Positions 7,619 through 15,601 of a stretch of DNA of 64,000 bases are shown here, piece after piece. The position numbers were made by a program, and so were the translations under genes. The stretch is taken from positions 248,001 to 312,000 of the forward strand of contig JAYOLL010000001.1 in the NCBI GenBank assembly GCA_038120295.1. Reading direction: 5' to 3'. The first letter of the stretch is position 1. Every line of letters starts with the position of its first letter. The DNA is from JAYOEY01 sp038120295 (GTDB lineage Bacteria; Pseudomonadota; Alphaproteobacteria; MPNO01; UBA2964). The notes beneath the pieces were generated by a model that was given only the letters and a program-made list of their open reading frames with translations, searched no databases and was not told the origin of the DNA.

Positions 7619-8325
7619 CAGACGACCTCTTTCAGCCCGGCGGAGCCGAGCAGCTTCTGGACCACCTCGCCTACATGCATGACGTCGGCGTATTTGTGGT
7701 GCATGTCGAACAGGTTCACCTTGTGCGACAGTTCGCTGCGGTCGAAACAGCATTCCTCGGCCAGAGTAACGTGAATGCCGTTGGAGTAGGCGTCGACGAC
7801 GGATGCACGGACGCAGCCGGACGTGCTTTCCCCGCACACAATCAGGCTCTGGACGCCCATTTGGTGAAGCTGGGCAATCAGCGGCGTACCGTAGAACGCG
7901 CTGGCGCGCTGCTTGTAAACAATTAGGTCTCCTTCCTGAGGCGCGAACTCTTCCTTGATCTGCCAGACATCGTCTGATTTCGGCTTGTTCTGGCGCGAGG
8001 TGGCGTAGGCCTTGCCGACATTGGCTTCGGTGCGGGCTTCCGTGGTCGAATAGATGACAGGAATGCCGACCGCCCGGGCCGCCTTGAACAGGCGTTCAGT
8101 CGGCTCGATGGCGTTCCAGGCGTTCTCGCCGCAGGAGCTGGGGAATTCGCCCATCAGGTCGTGTACCGGCTTTGAACCGCCCTGATAGGCAAGCTGATAC
8201 AGGTCGATAGCCAGCAACGCCGGCTTTTCGCCGATATAGGTTTCACGCTCGTAGGCGCTGTAAATATCGAGGACCTTGGGGTCGACGATGTCCTGCCAGC
8301 AATGATCTTCGAATTTCGACACCAT
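7618..8325 (-). CDS. Isochorismatase-like cysteine hydrolase
   Basis: A 235-residue protein with the Asp-Lys-Cys triad of the isochorismatase/N-carbamoylsarcosine amidase family: Asp in LLAIDLYQ, Lys in VYKQRASAFYGTPL, and the nucleophile Cys in CGESTSGCVRASVVDA. ATG 8325 is chosen because the preceding in-frame codons encode a low-complexity Arg/Pro-rich stretch that belongs to the antisense of the kinase gene. Cytoplasmic. Family members hydrolyse C-N bonds of carbamoyl or amide substrates (CSHase, ureidoacrylate hydrolase, nicotinamidase). It is one-base coupled with the downstream deacetylase-like gene. Confidence 0.88.
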   Translation of the reverse strand: MVSKFEDHCWQDIVDPKVLDIYSAYERETYIGEKPALLAIDLYQLAYQGGSKPVHDLMGEFPSSCGENAWNAIEPTERLFKAARAVGIPVIYSTTEARTEANVGKAYATSRQNKPKSDDVWQIKEEFAPQEGDLIVYKQRASAFYGTPLIAQLHQMGVQSLIVCGESTSGCVRASVVDAYSNGIHVTLAEECCFDRSELSHKVNLFDMHHKYADVMHVGEVVQKLLGSAGLKEVV

Positions 8326-8443
8326 GGAGAAAACCTTTCCTTGCCTGATTGAAACGTAGACACAGGATATTGCAGCGCGGTTCGCGCGGCAACGACGGGG
8401 CTGTGACCTAAAAGGGGAAATGGGCCTGAAAAGCCGCTGGCTC

Positions 8444-11134
8444 CTAGGTCGACTGGTCGGCGGGGCGTCCGCGCAGTTCGGCCACCACGCGGACGAATTC
8501 TCCCTCGAGTGCATCGAACAGCGCGTCGGCGTTATCGATGACATGTTCGGCGCTCATCTGTTCGAGTTCTTCACAGAGCTTCGGAAGGCTCAGGGCGCCG
8601 AGGTTCGCGCTGGCGGATTTGAGCTTGTGTGCAGCGAACTGGGCCGCCGCGACATCCCGGTTCTTCAGGGCGGTTTCGATCTCATTCACCGTGTCCGGCG
8701 CCGTCCGCAGATAAACGTCCGTAATCTTTCGCAGCAGTTCCGCCGAGAAGCCGGAAGGAGGAGCGCCTACAGCGGGACCGTCCGTCGGCTCACTATCTAT
8801 CGGCCCATCGTCATCCTGCAATGCTGACGGGGCCGGGGAAGCGGTGCTGGAACATTTGTATATCTTTTCGAGCAGATCGACGGGATCGAACGGTTTGGAG
8901 GCGTAGTCGTTCATTCCTGCCGCGAGATACTCCTCCCGGTTCCCGGCCATGGCATTGGCGGTAAGCGCAATGATCGGCGTGTCGCAGCCCAGAGTGCGTA
9001 TCGCCCTTGTCGCGGATATACCGTCCATTACGGGCATCTGTATATCCATCAGGATCACGTCATAAGCGGCGTTGCGAACCGCCGCTACCGCTTCCTGGCC
9101 GTTCTGCGCAACGACGACGGTGTGACCGGCTTCCTGGAGCAGCGCGATGGCGATTTCCTGGTTCACCACGTTGTCTTCGGCGAGCAGAATTATCCGGGTC
9201 GGGGACACATTACCCACATTCGTTGCACTTTCGCGGAATCCAACCGCGCCAGGGTCCGCTACAATCCGCTTTGCGGGTTCGCAGAGGACCGTAAACCAGA
9301 AGGTCGAACCTTTGCCCGGTACGCTGTCCACGCCGATGTCGCCGCCCATCAAACGCGTCAACTCCTGGCATATCGCGAGTCCGAGACCGGTGCCGCCGAA
9401 CTCCCGTGTCGTCGAGGTATCGGCCTGCGAAAATTTCTCGAAGATCGTTGCCGTCTTGTCGGGACCGATCCCGATCCCGGTATCGGTAACTTCGAACCGG
9501 ACAAGGAGACTGCCGTCCGCCGTATCCATGTGCGAGACGGCAATGTTGATGCCGCCGCGCTCGGTGAACTTGATCGCATTGCCGACAAGGTTGAACAGCA
9601 CATGTTTGATACGACCGAAATCGCCGCTCAACGTCTCCGGCGTACCGGGCGCGATGGTTACTCGGTAGTCGACGCCTTTCTCGTGCGCCCGCGATTTCAT
9701 CAGCGCGCCGACTTCGTCGATCAGCCGGGAAAGCGGAAAATCTACACGTTCGAGATCGAGTTTCCCGGCTTCGACCTTGGAGATATCGAGTATGTCGTTG
9801 ATAAGGCTGAGAAGCGCCTCGCCGGACTGCCTGATGCGCGAGGCGTAATGTCGCTGTTTTTCGTTCAGCCCGGTTTTGAGAAGCAGGTGCGCCATGCCGA
9901 GAAGACCGTTCATCGGCGTCCGTATTTCATGACTCATCGTCGCCAGAAATTCGGATTTGGTCTGGCTGGCCTGTTCGCCCTTTCTGGTTTCAAATTTGAG
10001 GGCCCGCGTTCTCTCTTCAACGCGGTTCTCGAGGTCGGCGTTGAGCGCTGTCAGCTTGCGCTCGGACCACTGTATTTCCTGCATCTGCAGCGCGAGCATA
10101 TCTTCTCTCGACTGCAGGGCGTCGGCCATATTGTTGAACTCGCTCGCAAGATCTCCCAGACCGTCCCGGTCCGGTATCTCGATCCGCCCGGTCAGGTCGC
10201 CGGAACTGATCCGGCGCGCACCTTCCGCTACCAGCCGGTGCCTCTGCGATATTTTTCTCGGGAGGAAAAATGACAGGTAGAGGATGATTGCTCCCCCGGT
10301 CAGCCCCAGTAAGACGAATAATATCTGATCGTTGTTCGCGTTTTCGATCAGTCGGGACTGGTACGCGTTGAAGTTCTTTTCCAGCTTCGTTGAAAGAGAC
10401 CGGATCTGGCGACGGGCGTCGATTTCTTCGCGAAATACCTCCTTGCGAATGTCGTCCAGGCTTGTACCGCTGAGTTCCTGCTGGATCGCATCGGCATAGG
10501 CAAACAGGCTCGCCCGATAGCGAAATAGCGGCGTCAGACCGGCAACCGCGGTTTCTTGCAGACCGAGTTGCCGCATCAGGCCGTCGTGTTCGTGATCGTG
10601 GTGATTGTGGGATTTTTTGTCGCCAAGATGATCGCGGAACCATGTCAGTAGCCCAATGCTTTTTTCGACCGGCGCGAGGACATCTGCTACAGAATGTCGG
10701 GGGCGCTCGAAGTACCGGCGAATTTCCTCTTCCACCTGAAGGAGCGTCTGACTTTTTTTCGAGGCCAGGTCAGAAAACGCGATCGACCTGGCGCCGCGGG
10801 CCACGAACCCGTTAAAAGCAGTGCGAAAAATCGCCAGTGACGTGATGGTTTCTTTCTGCAGCTGGTTCGCCGTGTCCGACGAAGGGTCGACGGCTTCTTC
10901 CTGGAGATAGGCGCTAAAAGCTGAGATTATTCGATCCGATTTCAGGGCGGGGCTGTTGCCGGACGGGAGTGGTTTCGGCTTTAGGGCAGATGCGCCGTTA
11001 CCGGCGATCTGTAATTCGATGCGTCTCAGTTCAGAGAGCGAATCCTGGATGTTTCCCGGCGTCAGGTCCCGGTACGCATCCATCTGCCTGAATTCGACCG
11101 CCGACTTTGAAATCAGACTGTCTACGCGCGTCAA
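8444..11134 (-). CDS. Hybrid sensor histidine kinase (HAMP-HisKA-HATPase-REC-HPt), N-terminus interrupted
   Basis: Counting from the TTG at 11134 (896 residues): sensory region 1-268 with a metal-binding-like cluster HNHHDHEH at 176-183, membrane helix 269-291, HAMP about 292-345, phosphoacceptor His402 in MSHEIRTPMNG, ATPase boxes NLVGNAIKF, DTGIGIG and GGTGLGLAI, receiver with Asp697 in LMDIQMP, and an HPt domain with His836 in AAHKLKSASANLG. All phosphorelay residues are intact. Upstream the frame continues to an ATG at 11281 encoding 24 residues of a fine first membrane helix, then TAG at 11207-11209. Without suppression the protein must restart, losing its first helix and so its periplasmic sensor topology. 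No partner regulator is adjacent. Confidence 0.85.
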   Translation of the reverse strand: MTRVDSLISKSAVEFRQMDAYRDLTPGNIQDSLSELRRIELQIAGNGASALKPKPLPSGNSPALKSDRIISAFSAYLQEEAVDPSSDTANQLQKETITSLAIFRTAFNGFVARGARSIAFSDLASKKSQTLLQVEEEIRRYFERPRHSVADVLAPVEKSIGLLTWFRDHLGDKKSHNHHDHEHDGLMRQLGLQETAVAGLTPLFRYRASLFAYADAIQQELSGTSLDDIRKEVFREEIDARRQIRSLSTKLEKNFNAYQSRLIENANNDQILFVLLGLTGGAIILYLSFFLPRKISQRHRLVAEGARRISSGDLTGRIEIPDRDGLGDLASEFNNMADALQSREDMLALQMQEIQWSERKLTALNADLENRVEERTRALKFETRKGEQASQTKSEFLATMSHEIRTPMNGLLGMAHLLLKTGLNEKQRHYASRIRQSGEALLSLINDILDISKVEAGKLDLERVDFPLSRLIDEVGALMKSRAHEKGVDYRVTIAPGTPETLSGDFGRIKHVLFNLVGNAIKFTERGGINIAVSHMDTADGSLLVRFEVTDTGIGIGPDKTATIFEKFSQADTSTTREFGGTGLGLAICQELTRLMGGDIGVDSVPGKGSTFWFTVLCEPAKRIVADPGAVGFRESATNVGNVSPTRIILLAEDNVVNQEIAIALLQEAGHTVVVAQNGQEAVAAVRNAAYDVILMDIQMPVMDGISATRAIRTLGCDTPIIALTANAMAGNREEYLAAGMNDYASKPFDPVDLLEKIYKCSSTASPAPSALQDDDGPIDSEPTDGPAVGAPPSGFSAELLRKITDVYLRTAPDTVNEIETALKNRDVAAAQFAAHKLKSASANLGALSLPKLCEELEQMSAEHVIDNADALFDALEGEFVRVVAELRGRPADQST

Positions 11135-11206
11135 TGCTTCGCGCGCGGGCGTGACGACGGTTACGTTCGTGACAAGGAGGTCGTTAAGGCCGCGCGCGTG
11201 AAATAT

Positions 11207-11209
11207 CTA
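11207..11209 (-). other. In-frame amber codon in the first membrane helix of the sensor kinase
   Basis: On the minus strand ATG 11281 opens a frame reading M-S-V-T-V-L-C-R-L-G-F followed by 13 more mostly hydrophobic residues, ending at codon 25 with TAG, then continuing in the same frame as IFHARGLNDLL into the annotated kinase. The frame, the hydrophobicity and the spacing (28 bases after the upstream gene) all indicate that the ATG is the ancestral start. A single change from TGG, CAG or TAT/TAC would produce this TAG. A base-calling error is the main alternative. Confidence 0.8.
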
Positions 11210-11309
11210 GAATCCAATGACGAGAAGCAACAGCGCCGCGACGGTCGCGAAGCCGAGCCGGCAAAGGACTGTTACAGACATCCGGCTGCTCTTTCCCGCG
11301 TCTTCTGAC

Positions 11310-12227
11310 TCAATCGAAGCGGAACGTCAGCAGTTCCGTTATTTCGCCGGAACCGAACAGGGGCTCCTGTATCTTCGGGTTGGGGCGGCGTCCCGCAATT
11401 TCGAATCGGGATACCCCGAAAGCATACTGCCGCCCCGGATCCAGCTGGATATCGTCGGAATTGCCGGTTTTAAGCTTGCGGGCGAACTCCACCGTCCACC
11501 GGCCGTCCTTCCATGTTCCCTTTGCACGGACGTCGGCCCGACTGCCGGTAGGGGCGGAAAGGGCGAATAGCGGGGTACGGTCGCCGCGATGCTGGGCCTG
11601 GATCTCGGTACGATAGGCGGAGCCGCCGCTGTCGCCCGGCCGCGTCAGGTAATATCGGGTCCCGTTGCGCGACAGGAGTTTTTTCGCTTTTGGCGACCTG
11701 ATCGTCGAATAGACATGCATCTTGTCGTCAGCAAAACCCGCATGGTCGGTCCGGTGCGACTTCCAGTACCAGATATCCGCCCGATAGGAATTTTCCGCAT
11801 CGATGCGGAGGTCCACCGGAAAAGCCTCCATGCTCCATTTCAGAACGAACGTATCTTCCCGGTCGGGACCGATACGATAGCGTTTCTGGTCGGGTACCCA
11901 TACCAGTGTCTTGTGATCGCGGTTCTCGGATCGGTCCGGGAATGTCGCCAATATGTACACATGGCTCTTCGTGTATACCGAGCGGATTTCAAGCTGCGTT
12001 TTCGCCAGGGGTTCGAAAGTCGTCAGGGACGCCGCTTTGGACCATGCCGAATCCGTCGCCTTGCCGTCAATGACTGGCGGGTCTGTGACCTGTACCGCCG
12101 TCAGCGTTCTCGAACTACGGTCCGTAGCGGCAGCCGGTAACGAAAAAAGAAGGGCAACAAACGAAACGAAGACGACAGGTGCAGAATTTTTCACGACCGA
12201 TCCAGTTAATTTAGCCGAAGCAGGCAT
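11310..12227 (-). CDS. Periplasmic heme-binding protein, ethylbenzene dehydrogenase gamma-like
   Basis: The 305-residue product starts with a signal peptide (hydrophobic 12-31, cleavage near AAA-TD at 34-35). The mature part is the DOMON-like beta sandwich of the ethylbenzene dehydrogenase gamma-related family: VTDPPVIDGKATDSAW, then WSMEAFPVDLRI, ADIWYWKSHRTDHAGFADD and a closing GRRPNPKIQEP. In characterised members Met and Lys ligate a b-type heme and feed electrons from molybdenum enzymes; the ligands here are only presumptive. ATG 12227 is preferred over one at 12314 because it directly precedes the signal peptide. It lies 28 bases upstream of the ancestral start of the hybrid kinase, so a role as that kinase's periplasmic input partner is plausible. 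Confidence 0.72.
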   Translation of the reverse strand: MPASAKLTGSVVKNSAPVVFVSFVALLFSLPAAATDRSSRTLTAVQVTDPPVIDGKATDSAWSKAASLTTFEPLAKTQLEIRSVYTKSHVYILATFPDRSENRDHKTLVWVPDQKRYRIGPDREDTFVLKWSMEAFPVDLRIDAENSYRADIWYWKSHRTDHAGFADDKMHVYSTIRSPKAKKLLSRNGTRYYLTRPGDSGGSAYRTEIQAQHRGDRTPLFALSAPTGSRADVRAKGTWKDGRWTVEFARKLKTGNSDDIQLDPGRQYAFGVSRFEIAGRRPNPKIQEPLFGSGEITELLTFRFD

Positions 12228-12431
12228 CAGGCCCCGGGCGATTAGCAAAATATCCTCGTGGTCGCACAATCGTTTGCGTTCTTGCCGGGACCCTGCGCAA
12301 CCCGCCAATACCATGGCCGGAAACAGGTTAATAATGAATTAAGAAAGATTGCCAGGGCCTGTCGCTCTTGCGATGCCAGACGTCATGGGTTCAAATCTCC
12401 GCAATCGATTTCCATCCGACGGGAGAGTTTC

Positions 12432-13403
12432 ATGAAGTATCGCAAACTTGGCTGCTGCACAGATGACGTATCTGCCATCGGGCTCGGTGGGATGGCGATG
12501 ACCGCGATCTATGGTCCTGCCGACAAGGGAGAGGCCATCGCGACGACCCATGCCGCGCTCGATGCCGGGATGAATTTCATCGACACGTCGGATGCCTATG
12601 GCGGCGGCGGAAACGAGGAAATGCTGGGCGAGGCGCTGAAGGGCGGTTATCGCGACAGGGCGTTTCTCGCTACCAAGTTCGGGAATCTGGGCGGCAGCGC
12701 CGACGGACGGCCCGAATATGTCGTCGAGGCCTGCGACAAGAGCCTGTCGCGGCTCGGAATCGACGTCATCGATCTCTATTTCCAGCATCGCGTGGATAGG
12801 GACGTGCCGATCGAGGACACGGTGGGCGCGATGTCGAAGCTGGTAGAGCAGGGCAAGGTCCGCTGGCTCGGCCTGTCCGAAGCCGGCCCCGATACGATCC
12901 GTCGGGCGCACGCGACCCACCCTATTGCAGCGCTACAGACCGAATATTCGCTCTGGACCCGCTTCGTCGAGACCGATTACCTGCCGCTGCTACGCGAACT
13001 CGGCATCGCGCTCGTCGCTTATTCGCCGCTCGGGCGCGGCATGCTGACCGGCACCATCGACGGGTTCGACAGCCTGGCGGAAAATGATCGCCGCAAGGAC
13101 CATCCGCGGTTCCAGCAGGGCAATATCGAGGCGAATGTAGAGATCATCCAGCCCCTCAAGGCCATCGCGGATGAGAAAGGCGTGTCGACCGCGCAGCTTT
13201 CCATCGCGTGGCTCCTGGCGCAGGGCGACGACATCGTGCCGATCCCGGGAACCAAACGGCGCGAGCATCTGATGGACAATATCGCGGCTGTCGATCTGGA
13301 GCTCTCGGCCGACGATATCGCGCGAATTGGCGGAGCGGTTAAAGCCGATGACGTGTCCGGAACGCGCTATCCGGCAGGTCAGCTGCCCGGTCTGGGTATC
13401 TAG
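12432..13403 (+). CDS. Aldo/keto reductase
   Basis: This 323-residue (alpha/beta)8 NADPH-dependent oxidoreductase has the AKR tetrad: Asp51 or Asp54 and Tyr56 in FIDTSDAYGGGG, Lys82 in LATKFGN and His119 in LYFQHRVD. IPGTKRREHLMDN near residue 277 is the cofactor 2'-phosphate loop. ATG 12432 follows a GGGAGAG ribosome site five bases upstream. It belongs with the AKR13/YajO-like group that reduces aldehydes and ketones broadly. It is monocistronic, divergent from the heme-protein/kinase pair, and followed by a clear intrinsic terminator at 13427. Confidence 0.92.
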   Translation: MKYRKLGCCTDDVSAIGLGGMAMTAIYGPADKGEAIATTHAALDAGMNFIDTSDAYGGGGNEEMLGEALKGGYRDRAFLATKFGNLGGSADGRPEYVVEACDKSLSRLGIDVIDLYFQHRVDRDVPIEDTVGAMSKLVEQGKVRWLGLSEAGPDTIRRAHATHPIAALQTEYSLWTRFVETDYLPLLRELGIALVAYSPLGRGMLTGTIDGFDSLAENDRRKDHPRFQQGNIEANVEIIQPLKAIADEKGVSTAQLSIAWLLAQGDDIVPIPGTKRREHLMDNIAAVDLELSADDIARIGGAVKADDVSGTRYPAGQLPGLGI

Positions 13404-13426
13404 ATCTCTCCTGTTTTGGAACGGAA

Positions 13427-13459
13427 GCCGGCGGCGCTGCTGGTCGCCGCCGGTCTTTT
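13427..13459 (+). terminator. Intrinsic terminator of the aldo/keto reductase gene
   Basis: A 10-bp GC-rich stem (13427-13436 with 13445-13454, one G-T pair, 8-base loop) is followed by CTTTTC. It lies 23 bases after the reductase stop and ends at the stop of the convergent hydrolase gene, so it serves the plus-strand transcript. Confidence 0.7.
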
Positions 13460-14376
13460 CAATCGTCCAGACTGTCCATCCGTTTCGGCATGGTCAGGAA
13501 GCTGTGAAAGACGTGCCAGAAGCGCGCGCGATTGACGCCCAGATGGGAGACGTGTGCCTGGCCGGGGATGATGACGAACTGCTTGTCGTGCACCGGTAGC
13601 GCATTGTAGTAGGCCATCAGGTCTTCCTCGGTGGCGACGCCGTCATGCTCGCCGCGAATAATCAGCACCGGGCACCGGATTTTCGTCGGGTCGCATACCG
13701 GCAGTTTCGAGCACATATCGACATAGGTGCCGGTCGGAACCTGATTACAGATCTTCAGTTCGGTCTCCGCCAGAGCCTCGCCGACGCCGTCCTCGGTGGT
13801 GCCCGGCAGGTCGCGTGTGAAGATCGACTTCAGGAAGGCCTCGTCGATCTGGCGCATGTTGCTGGCGGTCCAGATATCCATCTTCCTGGCGCGCTCGATC
13901 AGGGTCGGCGCGTCCTTGCCGGTCCAGACGAAGGCGTCGAGTACGAGTTGTTCGGCGTGTTCCGGATAGGCTTCGGCAAAGGCCGCGGCGCGCAGCGCAC
14001 CGGATGACGAGCCGTAGAAGGAAATTTTCTTCAGTCCGGTTTCGCGCTCGACGACTTCCATCGCAGCCTTAAGATCCCGGACCCCCTCAGCCACCGGTGA
14101 ATTGCCGTCGGTCGAGTCCGATTTGCCGTATCCCTCATGGTCCATGGTCCACACGTCGAACCCGTACCCGGCGAATTTCTCCATCAGGGAAAAGTCGCTT
14201 TTTCCCGGGACATGCAGGTCGAAGCCCGACGGTCCGCTGAATGAGGAGCCGTGCACCAGAAACAGCACAGGCCGGCCGTCGCCGCCCGCCGGCGGCGCGT
14301 CCGTCCGTTTGCGAAACATGTAAAGTTTCACATCGCCCTTTTGAGCCCAGTATTCTTCACTCCAGAATTCGGTCAT
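13459..14376 (-). CDS. Alpha/beta hydrolase, second of a tandem pair
   Basis: A 305-residue alpha/beta hydrolase with HGSSF oxyanion region (42-46), nucleophile elbow GSSSG (Ser124), acid in IIRGEHDG and His in GQAHVSHLG. ATG 14376 was chosen because AGGAGA lies at good distance; an in-frame codon 18 residues upstream lacks one. It starts 10 bases after the stop of the neighbouring paralogue (14387-15331), to which it is visibly similar along its whole length, including shared phrases VLFLVHGSSF, YDVWTMDHEGYG-like and INRARFWHV. No signal peptide. The substrate is unknown; a lipase/esterase or C-C hydrolase role is possible. Confidence 0.87.
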   Translation of the reverse strand: MTEFWSEEYWAQKGDVKLYMFRKRTDAPPAGGDGRPVLFLVHGSSFSGPSGFDLHVPGKSDFSLMEKFAGYGFDVWTMDHEGYGKSDSTDGNSPVAEGVRDLKAAMEVVERETGLKKISFYGSSSGALRAAAFAEAYPEHAEQLVLDAFVWTGKDAPTLIERARKMDIWTASNMRQIDEAFLKSIFTRDLPGTTEDGVGEALAETELKICNQVPTGTYVDMCSKLPVCDPTKIRCPVLIIRGEHDGVATEEDLMAYYNALPVHDKQFVIIPGQAHVSHLGVNRARFWHVFHSFLTMPKRMDSLDD

Positions 14377-14386
14377 GTCGGTTCTC

Positions 14387-15331
14387 CTACCCATCCACCC
14401 GCCCGGGCATCGACAGGAAGGCGTCGAGGACGTGCCAGAAGCGGGCGCGGTTGATGCCGATTGAGGTGTTATGGGCCTGACCCGAGACCATGATCATCTG
14501 CTTGTCCTTGTTGGGCAGCGCTTCGAAGAACCCCATGACGTCCTCGTCAGTGGCAATGCCGTCATGGTCGCCGCGGAAGATCATGACAGGGCATTGCACC
14601 TTTGCCGGATCGACCGCCGGCAGGTTGATGCACATGTCGATATAGGTCCCGTTCGGCACGCTGCCGCCCCCGTTCTCGATTTCGGTCCGTGCCGCGGCAG
14701 CCGGTAGTTCGGGGACGGTCAGTCCGACGACATCGCGCGAGAATATGCCTTCATAGGCCTTCTCGTCGACAATGCGGCGGTTGGTGGCCTGCCATTCGTC
14801 GATGCGTTCGGCGCGTTTCTTCAGGGTGGGGGAGCCTTCGCCGGTCCAGACCAGCGCGGCGAGGCCGAGTTTCGCCACGCGGTCGGGAAATTTGTTGGCG
14901 AACTGCCCGGCGCGCAACGCGCCCGAAGAGGATCCGAAGAAACAGTATGAGGACAGCCCGGTCGCCGCCTCGACAACCGGCATGGCCGCTTCGAGGTCGT
15001 CGACGCCGTCCGCAATATAGGAAAACCCGTCGGTGTGGCTGGATCGACCGTATCCTTCGTGATCCATCGTCCAGACGTCATAGCCGAGCCCGGCGAACGT
15101 CTTCATCAGCGAATAGTCGCCGTGCCCCGGCAGTTCCAGGTCGTAGGCCGTGCGCGCTGCAAAGGACGAGCCATGCACCAGGAACAGGACCGGCTTGTCC
15201 GGATTGGCGGCGCGGAGAGACGGCGAATAGCGGCGGAACAGGAACAGGTCCACGTCCCCCTTCTTGGTCCAGTGCTCTTCGCTGGTCAGGTCTCCCGGAT
15301 CATTGGGCATGGTGACGATGGCTTCGGTCAT
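14387..15331 (-). CDS. Alpha/beta hydrolase, first of a tandem pair
   Basis: This 314-residue paralogue of the downstream gene shares HGSSF, WTMDHEGYG, the nucleophile motif GSSSGALRA, the acid loop IFRGDHDG and the catalytic His in GQAHNTS. It opens with about ten extra residues before the shared core (SEEHWTKKGDVDLFLFRR against SEEYWAQKGDVKLYMFRK). The arrangement and length conservation indicate a tandem gene duplication, with both copies keeping a full triad, so subfunctional or substrate divergence is more likely than decay. An AGGAGA site precedes the ATG at 15331. Confidence 0.87.
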   Translation of the reverse strand: MTEAIVTMPNDPGDLTSEEHWTKKGDVDLFLFRRYSPSLRAANPDKPVLFLVHGSSFAARTAYDLELPGHGDYSLMKTFAGLGYDVWTMDHEGYGRSSHTDGFSYIADGVDDLEAAMPVVEAATGLSSYCFFGSSSGALRAGQFANKFPDRVAKLGLAALVWTGEGSPTLKKRAERIDEWQATNRRIVDEKAYEGIFSRDVVGLTVPELPAAAARTEIENGGGSVPNGTYIDMCINLPAVDPAKVQCPVMIFRGDHDGIATDEDVMGFFEALPNKDKQMIMVSGQAHNTSIGINRARFWHVLDAFLSMPGRVDG

Positions 15332-15601
15332 CCTCGGACTTCTCCTGAATGGATACTAGTTCGCTTTGGAGCGTGTTTAAGAGAGATCTAGACTATGCCC
15401 GGAGACTGGATGGAAGGGAAGATACCGAGGGGGAAATGCCGACAATACCGCGCCAAGAAGCCGAGGAGCAGTATCGCCGCCGCACTCGCCTGTCGGGATT
15501 GTTGATCGGAATGGCGGGGATGTCGGCGCTAATGCAGAAAGAGGCGTAGAGCGCGACCTTAAACACGCCCCCGATCTCGGGCTCACGGAATAGTGTTTCC
15601 G

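Noticed and set aside
12339..12410. GGTTCAAATC resembling a tRNA T-loop
   Set aside because: The flanking bases do not form a T stem, acceptor stem or anticodon arm, so no cloverleaf exists.
15332..15601. Small frames (for example 15349-15549) in the gap between the hydrolase and SLC13 genes
   Set aside because: No ribosome site, no recognisable domain and overlapping frames on both strands; I see nothing convincing in this 270-base gap.
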